Positions 15,871 through 24,823 are shown, counted from the stretch's first letter. The stretch is DNA of 42,755 nt from Alphaproteobacteria bacterium RIFCSPHIGHO2_02_FULL_46_13 (GCA_001767915.1 MEMI01000047.1:53455-96209); one strand, 5' to 3'. Program-made: numbers and translations. Notes: a model not told the origin generated them from the letters alone.

Positions 15871-17490
15871 TTATTGAGTAAGTAATTGAAGTTGGGTGTT
15901 TGAAATTTTTACTGGGTAGATACTAACTTTGCCGATCGCTCGTTGCAATTGGTTATATATACCACATCCGCCAATATAGAGGTTGGAAAATCCCAGTGGG
16001 CCTGTATACGTACCAGTTGTTGCGGCAGCACCATTTATGGATGAGGCAACGCTGGTTGTATTCCAACCATAAGCATTTTTTATGGTCTGATCATCTCCGG
16101 CTACAGTTTTTGACAAGATTGTGCTCGCGCCACCTGTATTGATACGATTCCAAAGATTGGTTAAACCATTTGTGAATATTTGAGCATAAAATGCCCCGTT
16201 ATCAATCATGGTAGGGCATGCAAATCCGTATCCATTATGATAGAAATTAGCGTATATTGTGTTCGTATTGCCATTTGCCCATGATGCACCACCAGATGGT
16301 ATGATCAGGCTATCAATATTGCGAGATACCGTGCTTGTTGTTGTTGCAATATAAGAAGTTGGCTTTGTTGCATAAGCTTCCAGTTGGGTGCCCCAGAAAT
16401 AGACACCAGAAGAGGCATCGCCTGTGAAGGGGGTAATATTGTCACCCGTGGTTACATTTAAGGAAATGTTTGCTGTGGTTCTTGTCGGTGTTGGCATTGA
16501 AAAGCCAATACGACACCATCCATTTCCAATTGTTTCAGTAAAGGTTGTTGTGATGTTAGCCTTTGTTGTGCCTGCCGTACAAGTTGATAGGTTGAAGACC
16601 GCATAACGGTTCAGAGAATTTTCAAACACGTTTATATAAGCATAATTATAGCCCGCAGCTTTTGCAAAAACACTAACGGTAAAGTTGGAAGTGAAACTAA
16701 TATCTACGCCTGAATATGTTACCCCATGGGTATTGTTTGTGCCATCTGGAATAACGGCCTCAGCCGTTGTTGCTGACTTGGGGGACGTTGTTATATTTGA
16801 TGTGACTGTAGCATTTTGTGGAGTCCATAGGGCGTTGTCTATTTCCTCCGATCTTCTCATGTAGTTTGTTGCGTTGGCTTCGATAAGAATTCCCTTAAAA
16901 ACATGAGATACAGGGTCATAAACGAATCTTGGAACATTATTAGATGCCGTTTGCATGACCCCATTTGAATCATAATAGGTGGCTTGTGACCCCCGCCCAT
17001 AAGTTCCCCCTACTGCAGTCAGAAAAGATGAAAGGTCGTTATAGGCTGTTCCATTGAGGGTGTAGCGCCCGTCCGCATCATACACAAAATCCATAGAAAG
17101 TGATGGGTAATTTACTTTGATATTGGTTGTATTGGGGGCCGTGAACGTTAGATTTGCAAGAGCGTTCCCACTTAAATCTTGAACTGTGCCACCATTCAAA
17201 TCAATTGAGTTAGAGGATATGCTGATCCCATTTAAATCGACGTCCCCTATGGTCGCTGTGTAAGTAAATGTTAGTGTGGAGGTTCCTGTTCCTGAAGAAT
17301 ATGTTGCATAGCGTGTGCTGCCGTCAACATCCAAAATAATACGCGGATTACCTGTGATGGCGACAGGTTCAGACATGTTAATGGTAAAAGGTATGGCGGG
17401 AGCAGCAGCATACGCCGTGATCGTTTTTAATAGCAATATTGGTATGAATAAGAAGGAAAAAAGTCTTGTTTTACAGCGAAGCAGAAACAT
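15871..17490 (-). CDS. Exported protein with Ig-like N-terminus and phage-fibre-like body (paralogue 1)
   Basis: 539 residues. Signal peptide MFLLRCKTRLFSFLFIPILL ends near AYA (about residue 28). The N-terminal Ig-like unit (VAITGNPRIILDVDGSTRYA, TLTFTYTATIGDVDLNGISI) and the middle SLSMDFVYDADGRYTLNGTA closely match paralogue 2. The body has RGSQATYYDSNGVMQTA, GILIEANATNYMRRSEEIDN and NALWTPQN, the layout found in phage tail or head-fibre domains, and ends NTQLQLLTQ. The central and C-terminal parts differ between the two paralogues, as expected of diversifying binding domains. Its ATG is one base after the slipin stop with AAGGTAG upstream, so it belongs to the nfeD-slipin transcript. Confidence 0.82.
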   Translation of the reverse strand: MFLLRCKTRLFSFLFIPILLLKTITAYAAAPAIPFTINMSEPVAITGNPRIILDVDGSTRYATYSSGTGTSTLTFTYTATIGDVDLNGISISSNSIDLNGGTVQDLSGNALANLTFTAPNTTNIKVNYPSLSMDFVYDADGRYTLNGTAYNDLSSFLTAVGGTYGRGSQATYYDSNGVMQTASNNVPRFVYDPVSHVFKGILIEANATNYMRRSEEIDNALWTPQNATVTSNITTSPKSATTAEAVIPDGTNNTHGVTYSGVDISFTSNFTVSVFAKAAGYNYAYINVFENSLNRYAVFNLSTCTAGTTKANITTTFTETIGNGWCRIGFSMPTPTRTTANISLNVTTGDNITPFTGDASSGVYFWGTQLEAYATKPTSYIATTTSTVSRNIDSLIIPSGGASWANGNTNTIYANFYHNGYGFACPTMIDNGAFYAQIFTNGLTNLWNRINTGGASTILSKTVAGDDQTIKNAYGWNTTSVASSINGAAATTGTYTGPLGFSNLYIGGCGIYNQLQRAIGKVSIYPVKISNTQLQLLTQ

Positions 17491-17491
17491 T

Positions 17492-18244
17492 CTACCTTTT
17501 TCCTAGCAAGTCCGCGGCATTTTTCAACATATCCAACGGAAGTGGCAGAACGATCGTGCTTGCGCCTTTCGAGGTTGCGAATTCGCTGAGTGTTCCCAAG
17601 TAACGGAGTTGCATTGTCTCTGGTCGTTGAGAGAGAATAGCGGCCGCTTCGTCCAATTGTTTAGCAGCTTGAAGCTCGCCTTCGGCGTTGATGATTTTGG
17701 CGCGGCGTTCGCGTTCGGCTTCTGCCTGACGTCCGATGGCTTTGATCATGCTTTGGTCAATATCGACATGTTTGATTTCGATGCTGATGACCTTGATCCC
17801 CGAACCTTCGGTTTGTTGGTCGAGTTCGGCTTGGATGGCTTTGTTCAGCTCGCCACGTTTTTGGAGCATGTCGTCGAGTTCATGTTGACCGAGGATAGAG
17901 CGCAAGGTGGTTTGTGCCAATTGGTTGGTACGGAACAGGAAATCTTCACTGCGGTTAATCGCAAGACCCGGGTCAACCACGCGGTAGTTCAAAACACCGC
18001 TGACGCGGACGGAGATATTGTCTTTGGAAATCAAATCTTGTGCAGGAATATCATCGGTGCGGACGCGAATATCAACGATTTGCATTTGTTGGATGACAGG
18101 CAGTACGAATTGCAGACCAGCTTCACGCGCACCGGTATATTTCCCGAGGGTATAGACAACCCCACGTTCATATTCCTTGATGATACGGATCGAGGCCAAG
18201 GCCAAGACGATAAGGGCTACGAGTACGACTGGAATAAATCCCAT
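17492..18244 (-). CDS. Slipin/stomatin family SPFH protein
   Basis: 250 residues. One N-terminal membrane helix (about 3-20, FIPVVLVALIVLALASIRI) is followed by the SPFH/Band 7 domain: KEYERGVVYTLGKYTGAREA, GLQFVLPVIQQM, VDIRVRTDDIPAQDLISKDN and LRSILGQHELDDML. A helical assembly segment (AEAERERRAKIINAEGELQA) follows, and the hydrophobic STIVLPLPLDML near the end is the kind of segment recognised by the partner NfeD-linked protease in some species. Slipins form membrane-microdomain oligomers. It starts one base after nfeD, the classic pairing, and is unusual in being coupled to two exported fibre-like genes downstream. Confidence 0.92.
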   Translation of the reverse strand: MGFIPVVLVALIVLALASIRIIKEYERGVVYTLGKYTGAREAGLQFVLPVIQQMQIVDIRVRTDDIPAQDLISKDNISVRVSGVLNYRVVDPGLAINRSEDFLFRTNQLAQTTLRSILGQHELDDMLQKRGELNKAIQAELDQQTEGSGIKVISIEIKHVDIDQSMIKAIGRQAEAERERRAKIINAEGELQAAKQLDEAAAILSQRPETMQLRYLGTLSEFATSKGASTIVLPLPLDMLKNAADLLGKR

Positions 18245-18245
18245 T

Positions 18246-18695
18246 TTAGGCTCCTGTATTTTTTGAATGAATATGAAGTGACATATCGTGGACGCCGGAG
18301 ATGGTCACAATGTCACCTTCGGCAAAGGGATGTTCGTGGGTGGAATGGGCCGCCCATAATTCGCCCTGAACATGGACGCGGCCAGACTTCCCTGACCAGT
18401 CGATGATTTTGGCGTCATGACCGATCATGGATTCAATGCCTGCCACTGGTTTTTTTCGTCGATGTTTGGCAACAACATAACTTGCAAAAAAGAGGGGAAT
18501 GGCTGTGCCAGTGGCAAGACCCAGAAAGAAAGGCCAGTCCAGTTGATAGCCGAAAATACCGCCCTGTTCGATAATCATGTTCCCGCCAGCCAGCAGGGTG
18601 ATGATGCCCGCAATGCCCAAAATCCCGAAGGACGGGACATGCGCCTCGGCAATAATCAGGGCAAACGCTAAGAGAATGAGAATTAAGCCTTCCAT
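18246..18695 (-). CDS. NfeD family membrane protein (short form)
   Basis: 149 residues: the short NfeD form without a ClpP-like serine protease domain. Several membrane helices (about 2-18, 22-42 and 53-75: LILILLAFALIIAEAHVPSF, GILGIAGIITLLAGG, FFLGLATGTAIPLFFASYVV) precede a C-terminal OB-fold domain (about 85-147) containing GHDAKIIDWSGKSGRVHVQG and GDIVTISGV. NfeD proteins associate with slipins at membrane microdomains. It heads the operon; the divergent small gene starts 111 bases away. Confidence 0.9.
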   Translation of the reverse strand: MEGLILILLAFALIIAEAHVPSFGILGIAGIITLLAGGNMIIEQGGIFGYQLDWPFFLGLATGTAIPLFFASYVVAKHRRKKPVAGIESMIGHDAKIIDWSGKSGRVHVQGELWAAHSTHEHPFAEGDIVTISGVHDMSLHIHSKNTGA

Positions 18696-18730
18696 GTCCT
18701 TAAATATATACTAAACCACTCAAAAATAAA

Positions 18731-18759
18731 GGCTTATGCATCAAAAGCTTGCATAATCC
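18731..18759. promoter_or_regulatory. Inverted repeat between nfeD and the divergent small gene
   Basis: GGCTTATGCA and TGCATAATCC form ten-base arms (nine matches; the core TTATGCA/TGCATAA is perfect) with a nine-base centre. Its place in a divergent intergenic region suits an operator for either gene, but there is no independent evidence of regulation. Confidence 0.35.
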
Positions 18760-18805
18760 CGAGAAAAGAATTATTGCCATAAACTTAAAATTATTAGAGG
18801 GTAAA

Positions 18806-19237
18806 ATGAAAGAAATTACATACAGCGTAGCTGATTATAAATCAATTGAAGTTCAATATGGCGTAAGGGCTGCTGTTAATGCTTTCCGTACCAGCCTCCA
18901 AAGTCATGTTCCTGATTTGCCGATTGATCTGGAGCTCAATGGGCCGAATCCTGAGGGCAATAAAGTAGCCTCGCTCCGCTTTGTTCGGGCGGCATCATGG
19001 AATGGTGAAAAGAAAGAATTCAAAGTTAATTTGCTGACCTGTGGTTTTGCTCCCAACGATGACGCATCAATTGCTGATCTGTTTAAAGCTTTGACCAATC
19101 CTCAAGTGCCAGTCACCACCCATCCTGACCATTTGGAAGATGGTGAAGAGGAGCCTCATGTGCAAGAGAAAGAAGTCATTGGGCTGATCGTTGGAAGTCA
19201 TACGCATCCATCGGCGTTTATTACTTTTGAAGCCTAA
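18806..19237 (+). CDS. Small soluble protein of unknown function
   Basis: 143 residues from the ATG at 18806, which has AGAGGG five to ten bases upstream; an upstream ATG at 18749 without a ribosome site was not chosen. The protein is hydrophilic and mixed alpha/beta (MKEITYSVADYKSIEVQYGV, LRFVRAASWNGEKKEFKVNL), with an acidic segment EDGEEEP near residue 115-125 and several histidines at the end (SHTHPSA). No family is recognised. It stands alone, 48 bases before nnr on the same strand, and may share its transcript. Confidence 0.65.
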   Translation: MKEITYSVADYKSIEVQYGVRAAVNAFRTSLQSHVPDLPIDLELNGPNPEGNKVASLRFVRAASWNGEKKEFKVNLLTCGFAPNDDASIADLFKALTNPQVPVTTHPDHLEDGEEEPHVQEKEVIGLIVGSHTHPSAFITFEA

Positions 19238-19285
19238 GAGATAGTCACTTGCCGACTCAGGACGTATCGTTCATAAATATGAACC

Positions 19286-20788
19286 ATGACGTCCGAGATA
19301 TTATCGACCCATCAAATGAAACTGGCCGAACAAGCGGCTTGCACAGGGAAAACAACATCGTTTACCCTGATGCAACGGGCTGGCAAAGCTGTTGCCGAAG
19401 AGATCATATCGCGTTATTCCAAACAGCCTGTTCTTGTCCTGTGTGGCATGGGCAATAATGGGGGGGACGGGTTTATCGTTGCTGCCGCCCTTAAAAAGAA
19501 AAACTGGGATGTTACTCTGGCCTGCGCCGTTGATACCCATGATTTACAGGGCGATGCGTCCCGCGCGGCGGAGACATGGCGCGATGATATTATCACATTT
19601 GAAGATTTGGAAATTCCCGAAGAAGGTTTAATTGTCGATGCTGTGTTTGGCACGGGATTATCGCGTCCTGTTGAAGGGCAAATATATGAAACGCTAATTA
19701 GCCTCCGCGAAACAGACTGCCCGATCATTGCGATTGATGTGCCGTCCGGCATGAATGCGGATACGGGGGAATGTCAGGACTGCACACCGCAGGCCGAAAT
19801 CACCATCACTTTCGCACGGAAAAAACCCGGGCATTTATTATTGCCGGGGCGTCAGGCATCAGGCGAAATTATCGTTGCCGACATTGGTATAGCGGACGAT
19901 ATTTTGCCGCCGATTGGCCCGTTTATGATGGAGAATTCCAGCGAGTTGCCATGGGGTGAGGCGGATTTTGATAAGCCGATTTATGCCCATAAATATCACC
20001 ATGGTCATGTGGTTGTCTTGGGTGGACGCGGCATGACGGGTGCGTCCAGTCTGGCCGCCAGTGCCGCTTTGCGGATGGGGGCGGGGTTGGTGACGGTTGT
20101 TGCCCCCGCAAATACCGCGATCATTCATCAATTACAAAACCCGAGTTTGTTGGTCGAGCCGATTGGGGAACTCGCACGGTTTAAAGAGCATATCAAAGAC
20201 CCACGCAGGAATGCCGTTCTGATCGGATGTGGCGCGGGGTTGGATAATATCGGCGCGCTTAAAAAAATCGTGTTCGATTCTGTTCAGGCGACCCCGCAAA
20301 AAATTTGTGTTCTGGATGCTGATGCGTTGTCGGTGTTCGAGGGCGATACAAAAATCCTGATGTCCGTATTGGGCGCGCATTGTATTTTAACGCCGCATGA
20401 AGGGGAATTTGCGCGGTTGTTTCCTGACATCAAAGGATCAAAGCCCGAACGCGCCTTTGCCGCCGCGAAGCGGAGCGGGGCGGTCATTGTCCTGAAAGGA
20501 GCGGACACGATTATTGCCTCCCCCGATTCTCGTTTGGTGATTAATTCCAATGGGTCAGGCTGGTTGGCCACCGCTGGCACAGGCGATGTGCTGGCGGGGA
20601 TGATTGCGGGGCTTGCCGCCCGTGGGTTGCTCGACCCGTTCGAGGCCGCTTGTGCCGCCGTATGGATGCATGCGCGGGCATCGGAATTGGCGGGGGCAGG
20701 GATGATTTCATCCGACCTTGCAGGGCATATTCCTGCCGTTTGGAAGGAATTGATTGACCCGCAGGAAGAGCCGGAAACCGCGGAATAA
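19286..20788 (+). CDS. nnr: Bifunctional NAD(P)HX epimerase/dehydratase
   Basis: 500 residues, the fused two-domain enzyme that repairs hydrated NADH and NADPH. The N-terminal YjeF domain (about 1-215) epimerises NAD(P)HX: VLVLCGMGNNGGDGFIVAAA, DAVFGTGLSRPVEGQIY, IAIDVPSGMNADTG. The C-terminal ribokinase-like dehydratase (about 225-490) uses ADP/ATP: HGHVVVLGGRGMTGASSLAA, LIGCGAGLDN, HCILTPHEGEFARLFPD and the signature NGSGWLATAGTGDVLAGMIA. It acts in the cytoplasm. Alphaproteobacterial copies are often near glnB/glnA; here it follows an unknown gene and is followed by a long gene-poor stretch. Confidence 0.95.
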   Translation: MTSEILSTHQMKLAEQAACTGKTTSFTLMQRAGKAVAEEIISRYSKQPVLVLCGMGNNGGDGFIVAAALKKKNWDVTLACAVDTHDLQGDASRAAETWRDDIITFEDLEIPEEGLIVDAVFGTGLSRPVEGQIYETLISLRETDCPIIAIDVPSGMNADTGECQDCTPQAEITITFARKKPGHLLLPGRQASGEIIVADIGIADDILPPIGPFMMENSSELPWGEADFDKPIYAHKYHHGHVVVLGGRGMTGASSLAASAALRMGAGLVTVVAPANTAIIHQLQNPSLLVEPIGELARFKEHIKDPRRNAVLIGCGAGLDNIGALKKIVFDSVQATPQKICVLDADALSVFEGDTKILMSVLGAHCILTPHEGEFARLFPDIKGSKPERAFAAAKRSGAVIVLKGADTIIASPDSRLVINSNGSGWLATAGTGDVLAGMIAGLAARGLLDPFEAACAAVWMHARASELAGAGMISSDLAGHIPAVWKELIDPQEEPETAE

Positions 20789-21034
20789 CGCCAGAGTTAT
20801 CAGTTCGTTTTTCAATTTCATATTTGCGGTAGCGAAGCTTTTTTTACTTCTCCCCCAAGGGGCGAGGGATGTATCTATCAGTTCGTTTTTGGTTTTTTGT
20901 GAATTTAGGTGAGTGTTTAGATACGGGCTTAATCGTTTGTTAACTTTTGCCCTGTAGAAATGCGGAGGTCAAAAACACAAAAGGCCGCAATGCGGCCTTT
21001 GAGAAAGAAGCTAAAAAATAGACCTAAGCCAATA
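20789..21034. other. Gene-poor stretch after nnr with a 15-bp direct repeat
   Basis: No convincing gene lies between the nnr stop and the terminator/small ORF on the other strand. TATCAGTTCGTTTTT occurs at 20798-20812 and again at 20876-20890. A G/C-rich block with CTTCTCCCCCAAGGGGCGAG (about 20847-20866) between them looks like a dispersed intergenic repeat or weak hairpin. Confidence 0.5.
20980..21000 (-). terminator. Rho-independent terminator for the minus-strand operon
   Basis: AAAGGCCGC and GCGGCCTTT pair as a 9-bp stem with an AAT loop. On the minus strand the stem is followed by TTGTGTTTTTG, a T-rich run, so it most likely ends the transcript of the genes at 22313-21035. It is too far (about 190 bases) from nnr to be its main terminator. 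Confidence 0.75.
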
Positions 21035-21130
21035 TTAAGGTTGGCTGGAAGGTGCGTGGGTAGATAGACCCATAGGCACATGTGATACAAAACTTGATCT
21101 TGCTAGGCTGGCTGCGCTTCTAATTCTCAT
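21035..21130 (-). CDS. Possible 31-residue small protein
   Basis: An ATG at 21130, five bases after the stop of the preceding gene and with AAGGGTGA about eight to ten bases upstream, opens a 31-codon frame (start MRIRSAASLARSSFVSHVPM) ending at 21035, just before the terminator. It is basic and Ser-rich with no recognised family. Position and ribosome site favour translation, but the length is too short to exclude chance. Confidence 0.3.
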   Translation of the reverse strand: MRIRSAASLARSSFVSHVPMGLSTHAPSSQP

Positions 21131-21135
21131 ATTAA

Positions 21136-21711
21136 TCACCCTTTTGTTCTAGTTTCATTAACCGTAGTAATTAGTATCTTTCCTAGTTCTTCGTCATTCA
21201 GGCCGGATAAGACACCTTCGTATAGTTTATAATGTCCCAGTTTTTTAACTAAGTCAATTAATTTTGTATTGTTATTCACAAGACTAAACTCATAAGCTAT
21301 TTTACACATTACAGTTAAAGAGTCAAGTGTTTTTCTATAATTCGACCAATCTTTGTCTGCCTGAGGCAGATTAATACTAGTCAAAGGCACGCCGTTATAC
21401 CCTGACTCGCACTCCCGCAGCCCCATAGCGAGGTTACAGGCCATTTCGTCGAGGTCGACGGCTTTGGTGACTGCAGGGCAGATCAAGGTTGTTTCATCGC
21501 GGGTATAAGTCACGTAATTTGGCTCGCGACCTGTAATGACATTAATTTTAATCGAATATTGATTGGCAAATTCAAGGAGGCGTTTGCCCTCATTTGTTTT
21601 TTCGAGAAGTGAAATGCATTCTGCCCGAATCGCATCTGCCATTGGGTGTGACAAAGGGTTCGGGGCTTGAACCGCCCCCGATGACCCGAAATCTTTCAAC
21701 ACATCATTCAT
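21136..21711 (-). CDS. Protein of unknown function
   Basis: 191 residues, soluble, mostly helical with a central short beta section (INVITGREPNYVTYTRDETT, LICPAVTKAVDLDEMACNLA). No HExxH or other metal site, signal peptide or membrane helix is seen. The pattern of a short strand section followed by a helix carrying EMACNLAMGLRE recalls lineage-specific peptidase-like DUFs, but I cannot assign one. It lies 17 bases after the next unknown gene on the same strand and probably shares its transcript and function. Confidence 0.75.
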   Translation of the reverse strand: MNDVLKDFGSSGAVQAPNPLSHPMADAIRAECISLLEKTNEGKRLLEFANQYSIKINVITGREPNYVTYTRDETTLICPAVTKAVDLDEMACNLAMGLRECESGYNGVPLTSINLPQADKDWSNYRKTLDSLTVMCKIAYEFSLVNNNTKLIDLVKKLGHYKLYEGVLSGLNDEELGKILITTVNETRTKG

Positions 21712-21728
21712 ATAATTAACCTATTATC

Positions 21729-22313
21729 CTATTGCATATTTTCAAGTGTGAGCATGCGTTTCGGGGAGGTGGTGACCTGACCGTCTGCGGACACTGTGAT
21801 TAAAACTTCCATCGGGGAGCTGTCATAGAGGGCGGGCGCCAATACAAGAAAATCGCCGGTTGTAGGGTCTTGTTCGATTTGTACGCCTTCGGGAACAACG
21901 TCCAGATCTTCGCGGCGTTCTTCGTCGTAGAGGTCGATATGCGGGGCTTCGGCGGCATTTTTGAGCAAGATAATCTCACCCTCCGGCAGGCGCACATAGC
22001 AATAATAGAAATTGAGGTACGGCAGAATGGTTTCGGCATTCAGAACCAGTTCACCGGATTCGACCATGTGACGAATCGCTGTATCGGCGCCGTCCATATA
22101 GTGGAAGCTTTCGCCGTTGCTGATGAAATCCATGGAAAAGGTTGGCAGGGACGAGAAATTCGTCAGGCGATAGAGCAGGAAACTATTGAAAAAAGGGAGG
22201 CGCGTGCATTTTGCTTCGCTGGTCACAGGGGTAAAGAGCATCGCTTCGGCCGCGCTTTTTACACGGCCGATCATGTCAATTGTTTGATCCCTGTCTAGTC
22301 TATGCCAAATCAT
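21729..22313 (-). CDS. Protein of unknown function, first gene of a two- or three-gene unit
   Basis: 194 residues with no signal peptide or membrane helix. It begins MIWHRLDRDQTIDMIGRVKS and has a beta-rich middle (LPYLNFYYCYVRLPEGEIIL) and an acidic segment DLYDEERREDLDVVPEGVQI. No family is recognised. Cysteines are few and no catalytic motif stands out. It is followed 17 bases later by the 191-residue unknown protein; the metal transporter on the same strand ends 73 bases upstream. Confidence 0.75.
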   Translation of the reverse strand: MIWHRLDRDQTIDMIGRVKSAAEAMLFTPVTSEAKCTRLPFFNSFLLYRLTNFSSLPTFSMDFISNGESFHYMDGADTAIRHMVESGELVLNAETILPYLNFYYCYVRLPEGEIILLKNAAEAPHIDLYDEERREDLDVVPEGVQIEQDPTTGDFLVLAPALYDSSPMEVLITVSADGQVTTSPKRMLTLENMQ

Positions 22314-22386
22314 GTCTACCTATATATATCAAATGATGCAAAAACGGAAGATGTTGCGCCCAAAATATTGAATTTATTGCTAAATA

Positions 22387-23304
22387 TCAGAGATTTTGAT
22401 GGCGGCTATCCAGAATATCGCCTGCGGGGTCAATATGAATCATAATTTCGGAATTGGGGAAGTCGAGCAAAAGGGAGGTCTCAATCTCTCTGGAAATATC
22501 ATGCGCTGCACATAATGATAATTCAGCTGACAATTCAATATCAAAGGAAATCAGGTTTTTCGTGCCTGATTTGCTTGTCCGCAAGTCATGCAACCCCAAA
22601 ACAGACGGATGGGATCTGATCTTGGCGATGATCTGGTCGCGAATTTCTGTCGGTAATTCTTGGTCGAGCAACATGCCGAAGGCATTGAGGACGATTTGGT
22701 AAGCTGTCCGCGCCATAATCCCCGCAACGCCGATGGCACTTAGCGGGTCGAGCCAATGTCCAAAAAGGCCAGTATAGTCAGCAAAAACAACGAGCAAGAC
22801 TGATCCGTTAATCAAAACATCTGCGCTGTAATGTAGGGAATCTGCCTCCACCGCCAAGGATTCCGAATGGTGGGCGCCAGCTTTTTGAACCTTGGCAATC
22901 GCCATGGACAAGATAACGGATGCACCCATAAACAGCATGGTTAGGACATGATCCGTCATTTCAACGGGATGAACAAACCGCCCGATGGCCTCCATCACCA
23001 GAAACATGCCGCCGCCCGCAAGCATCACGGCTTGAATCAGCGCTGCAATCCCTTCGACTTTGCCGTGGCCGTGGCGATGGTCGTCGTCCGCAGGTTTCAT
23101 CGCCCATTGCACGGAAATCAGGGTCATCAGTGACAGGCCGATGTCACTGAGCGAATCGATCAAAGCCGACAAAACCGCCGCCGACCCACTGATATAAACC
23201 GCAATCGATTTGATCACGACAAGGAGCAGGACGAGGATAACAGTGATGGTACTGCTGGTTTTTGCGGGGTTTTCAGTGAATTTGGATGCAATGTATTTTT
23301 TCAT
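22387..23304 (-). CDS. Cation diffusion facilitator (FieF/YiiP-like) metal efflux transporter
   Basis: 305 residues with about six membrane helices and a cytoplasmic C-terminal domain (about 215-300). The transport-site residues of the FieF type are present: DSLSD in the second helix (about 50-54) and HYSAD in the fifth (about 157-161). The cytoplasmic loop has ADDDHRHGHGKVEG, which matches the conserved PADDxHxxGHGK. It exchanges Zn2+ or Fe2+ for protons across the inner membrane; the metal cannot be decided from sequence alone. Divergent from glmM across 163 bp. Confidence 0.92.
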   Translation of the reverse strand: MKKYIASKFTENPAKTSSTITVILVLLLVVIKSIAVYISGSAAVLSALIDSLSDIGLSLMTLISVQWAMKPADDDHRHGHGKVEGIAALIQAVMLAGGGMFLVMEAIGRFVHPVEMTDHVLTMLFMGASVILSMAIAKVQKAGAHHSESLAVEADSLHYSADVLINGSVLLVVFADYTGLFGHWLDPLSAIGVAGIMARTAYQIVLNAFGMLLDQELPTEIRDQIIAKIRSHPSVLGLHDLRTSKSGTKNLISFDIELSAELSLCAAHDISREIETSLLLDFPNSEIMIHIDPAGDILDSRHQNL

Positions 23305-23467
23305 GGGCGCAGGATAGGAGATTGAGTGGCAAGAATCAAATTTTTTAAGCTGTGGTGCAGCAATTAGGTGATTGACATATATATAAGTATCGTTGCCCCG
23401 AAACTTCTTCTGAATAGTTTATCCTTTTCCTTTTACTTTTGGGTTCGTTCTTACTAAAACCATCCCT

Positions 23468-24823
23468 ATGACACGAACATATTTTGGAACTGATGGCATT
23501 CGCGGGCGGGCGAACCAGCATCCTATGACCGCCGATATTGCTTTGAAAGTTGCTATGGCGACTGCGCGTGTGCTTGGGCAAAATTCTGGTCATCGTCGTG
23601 TGGTGATTGGCAAAGATACCCGCATATCCTGTTATATGTTGGAACAAGCCTTGACCGCCGGATTTTTGGCGATGGGGATGGATGTTGTTTTGACGGGGCC
23701 GATTCCGACACCCGCCATTGCTGTTCTGACCCGTTCGATGCGTGCCGATGTTGGTGTGATGATTTCCGCGTCCCATAATCCGTTCGAAGATAACGGCATT
23801 AAATTATTCGGCGCAGACGGATATAAATTACCCGACACCACCGAAAAAGAAATTGAAACATGGATTGATAATCCGGCCTTGATGAACGAAGGTTTGGCAA
23901 CGCCCGAAAAAATAGGTCGTGCAAGCCGTATGGATGATGCGGTCGGTCGGATGGTTGAATATGCCAAGGGAAGTTTCCCGCGCAATAAAACTCTGGCGGG
24001 TCTTAAAATCGTGATCGATTGTGCCAATGGGGCGGCTTACAAAGTTGCTCCGCAGGCTTTGTGGGAGCTTGAGGCTACTGTTATTTCAATGGGCGTGAGC
24101 CCCAACGGTAAAAATATCAATCTGGAATGTGGGGCAACCCATACCGATGCGCTGCAGGCGCGTGTGGTGGAAGAGGGCGCGGACATTGGCATTGCGCTCG
24201 ACGGTGATGCTGATCGTTTGATCCTTGTTGATGAACGCGGTCAACGGATTGATGGTGACCAAATTCTGGCATTACTTGCGACTTATATGAAATCTTACGA
24301 CTGTCTCAATCATAATACGGTGGTGACAACGGTTATGTCGAATTTAGGGTTCGAGCGTTATTTGCAATCCAACGGCATGACATTGGTACGCTCTGCTGTC
24401 GGTGACCGATATGTGGTTGAGAAAATGCGCGAGGGCGGATTCAATTTGGGCGGTGAACAATCCGGTCATGTTGTGATGTCCGATTTCGGAACCACGGGCG
24501 ACGGATTGATGGCGGCTTTGCAGGTGTTGGCTGTGTTGAAATATAGCGGTAAAAAAGCGTCGGAATTGTTGAATGTTTATACACCCGTCCCGCAACTTTT
24601 GAAAAATGTCCGCTTTACCAAAGGCGCAAAACCATTGGATAAAGCCGAGGTGCAAGACGCTTTACAACAAGCCGAAAAAACACTCGCTAATTCAGGGCGT
24701 TTATTGGTACGGGCATCCGGAACAGAGCCGTTAATCCGCGTGATGGCCGAAGGCGATGATCAAAAAATGGTCGAAAAAGTGGTTGATGATTTATGCGATG
24801 TCATCACTAAAGCAGCAATTTAA
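23468..24823 (+). CDS. glmM: Phosphoglucosamine mutase GlmM
   Basis: 451 residues, full length. GlmM converts glucosamine-6-phosphate to glucosamine-1-phosphate for UDP-GlcNAc, the precursor of peptidoglycan and lipopolysaccharide. Motifs: [12 protein letters not shown] at the N-terminus, active-site serine in [18 protein letters not shown] (Ser about 102), Mg-binding [16 protein letters not shown], substrate loop GGEQSGHVV and phosphate-binding [15 protein letters not shown]. The usual alphaproteobacterial neighbours ftsH and folP are absent. purA follows after 24 bases, so the two may be co-transcribed. Confidence 0.97.
   Translation: MTRTYFGTDGIRGRANQHPMTADIALKVAMATARVLGQNSGHRRVVIGKDTRISCYMLEQALTAGFLAMGMDVVLTGPIPTPAIAVLTRSMRADVGVMISASHNPFEDNGIKLFGADGYKLPDTTEKEIETWIDNPALMNEGLATPEKIGRASRMDDAVGRMVEYAKGSFPRNKTLAGLKIVIDCANGAAYKVAPQALWELEATVISMGVSPNGKNINLECGATHTDALQARVVEEGADIGIALDGDADRLILVDERGQRIDGDQILALLATYMKSYDCLNHNTVVTTVMSNLGFERYLQSNGMTLVRSAVGDRYVVEKMREGGFNLGGEQSGHVVMSDFGTTGDGLMAALQVLAVLKYSGKKASELLNVYTPVPQLLKNVRFTKGAKPLDKAEVQDALQQAEKTLANSGRLLVRASGTEPLIRVMAEGDDQKMVEKVVDDLCDVITKAAI

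Noticed and set aside
17609-18406. 265-residue open frame on the plus strand opposite slipin and nfeD
   Set aside because: It is an antisense shadow of two conserved, well-supported genes, has no ribosome site and no family resemblance.
23372-23400. Perfect TTGACA -35 box before glmM
   Set aside because: A 17-base spacer lands on GCCCCG, so no -10 element is present at the right place; AT-rich spacing alone does not make a promoter.
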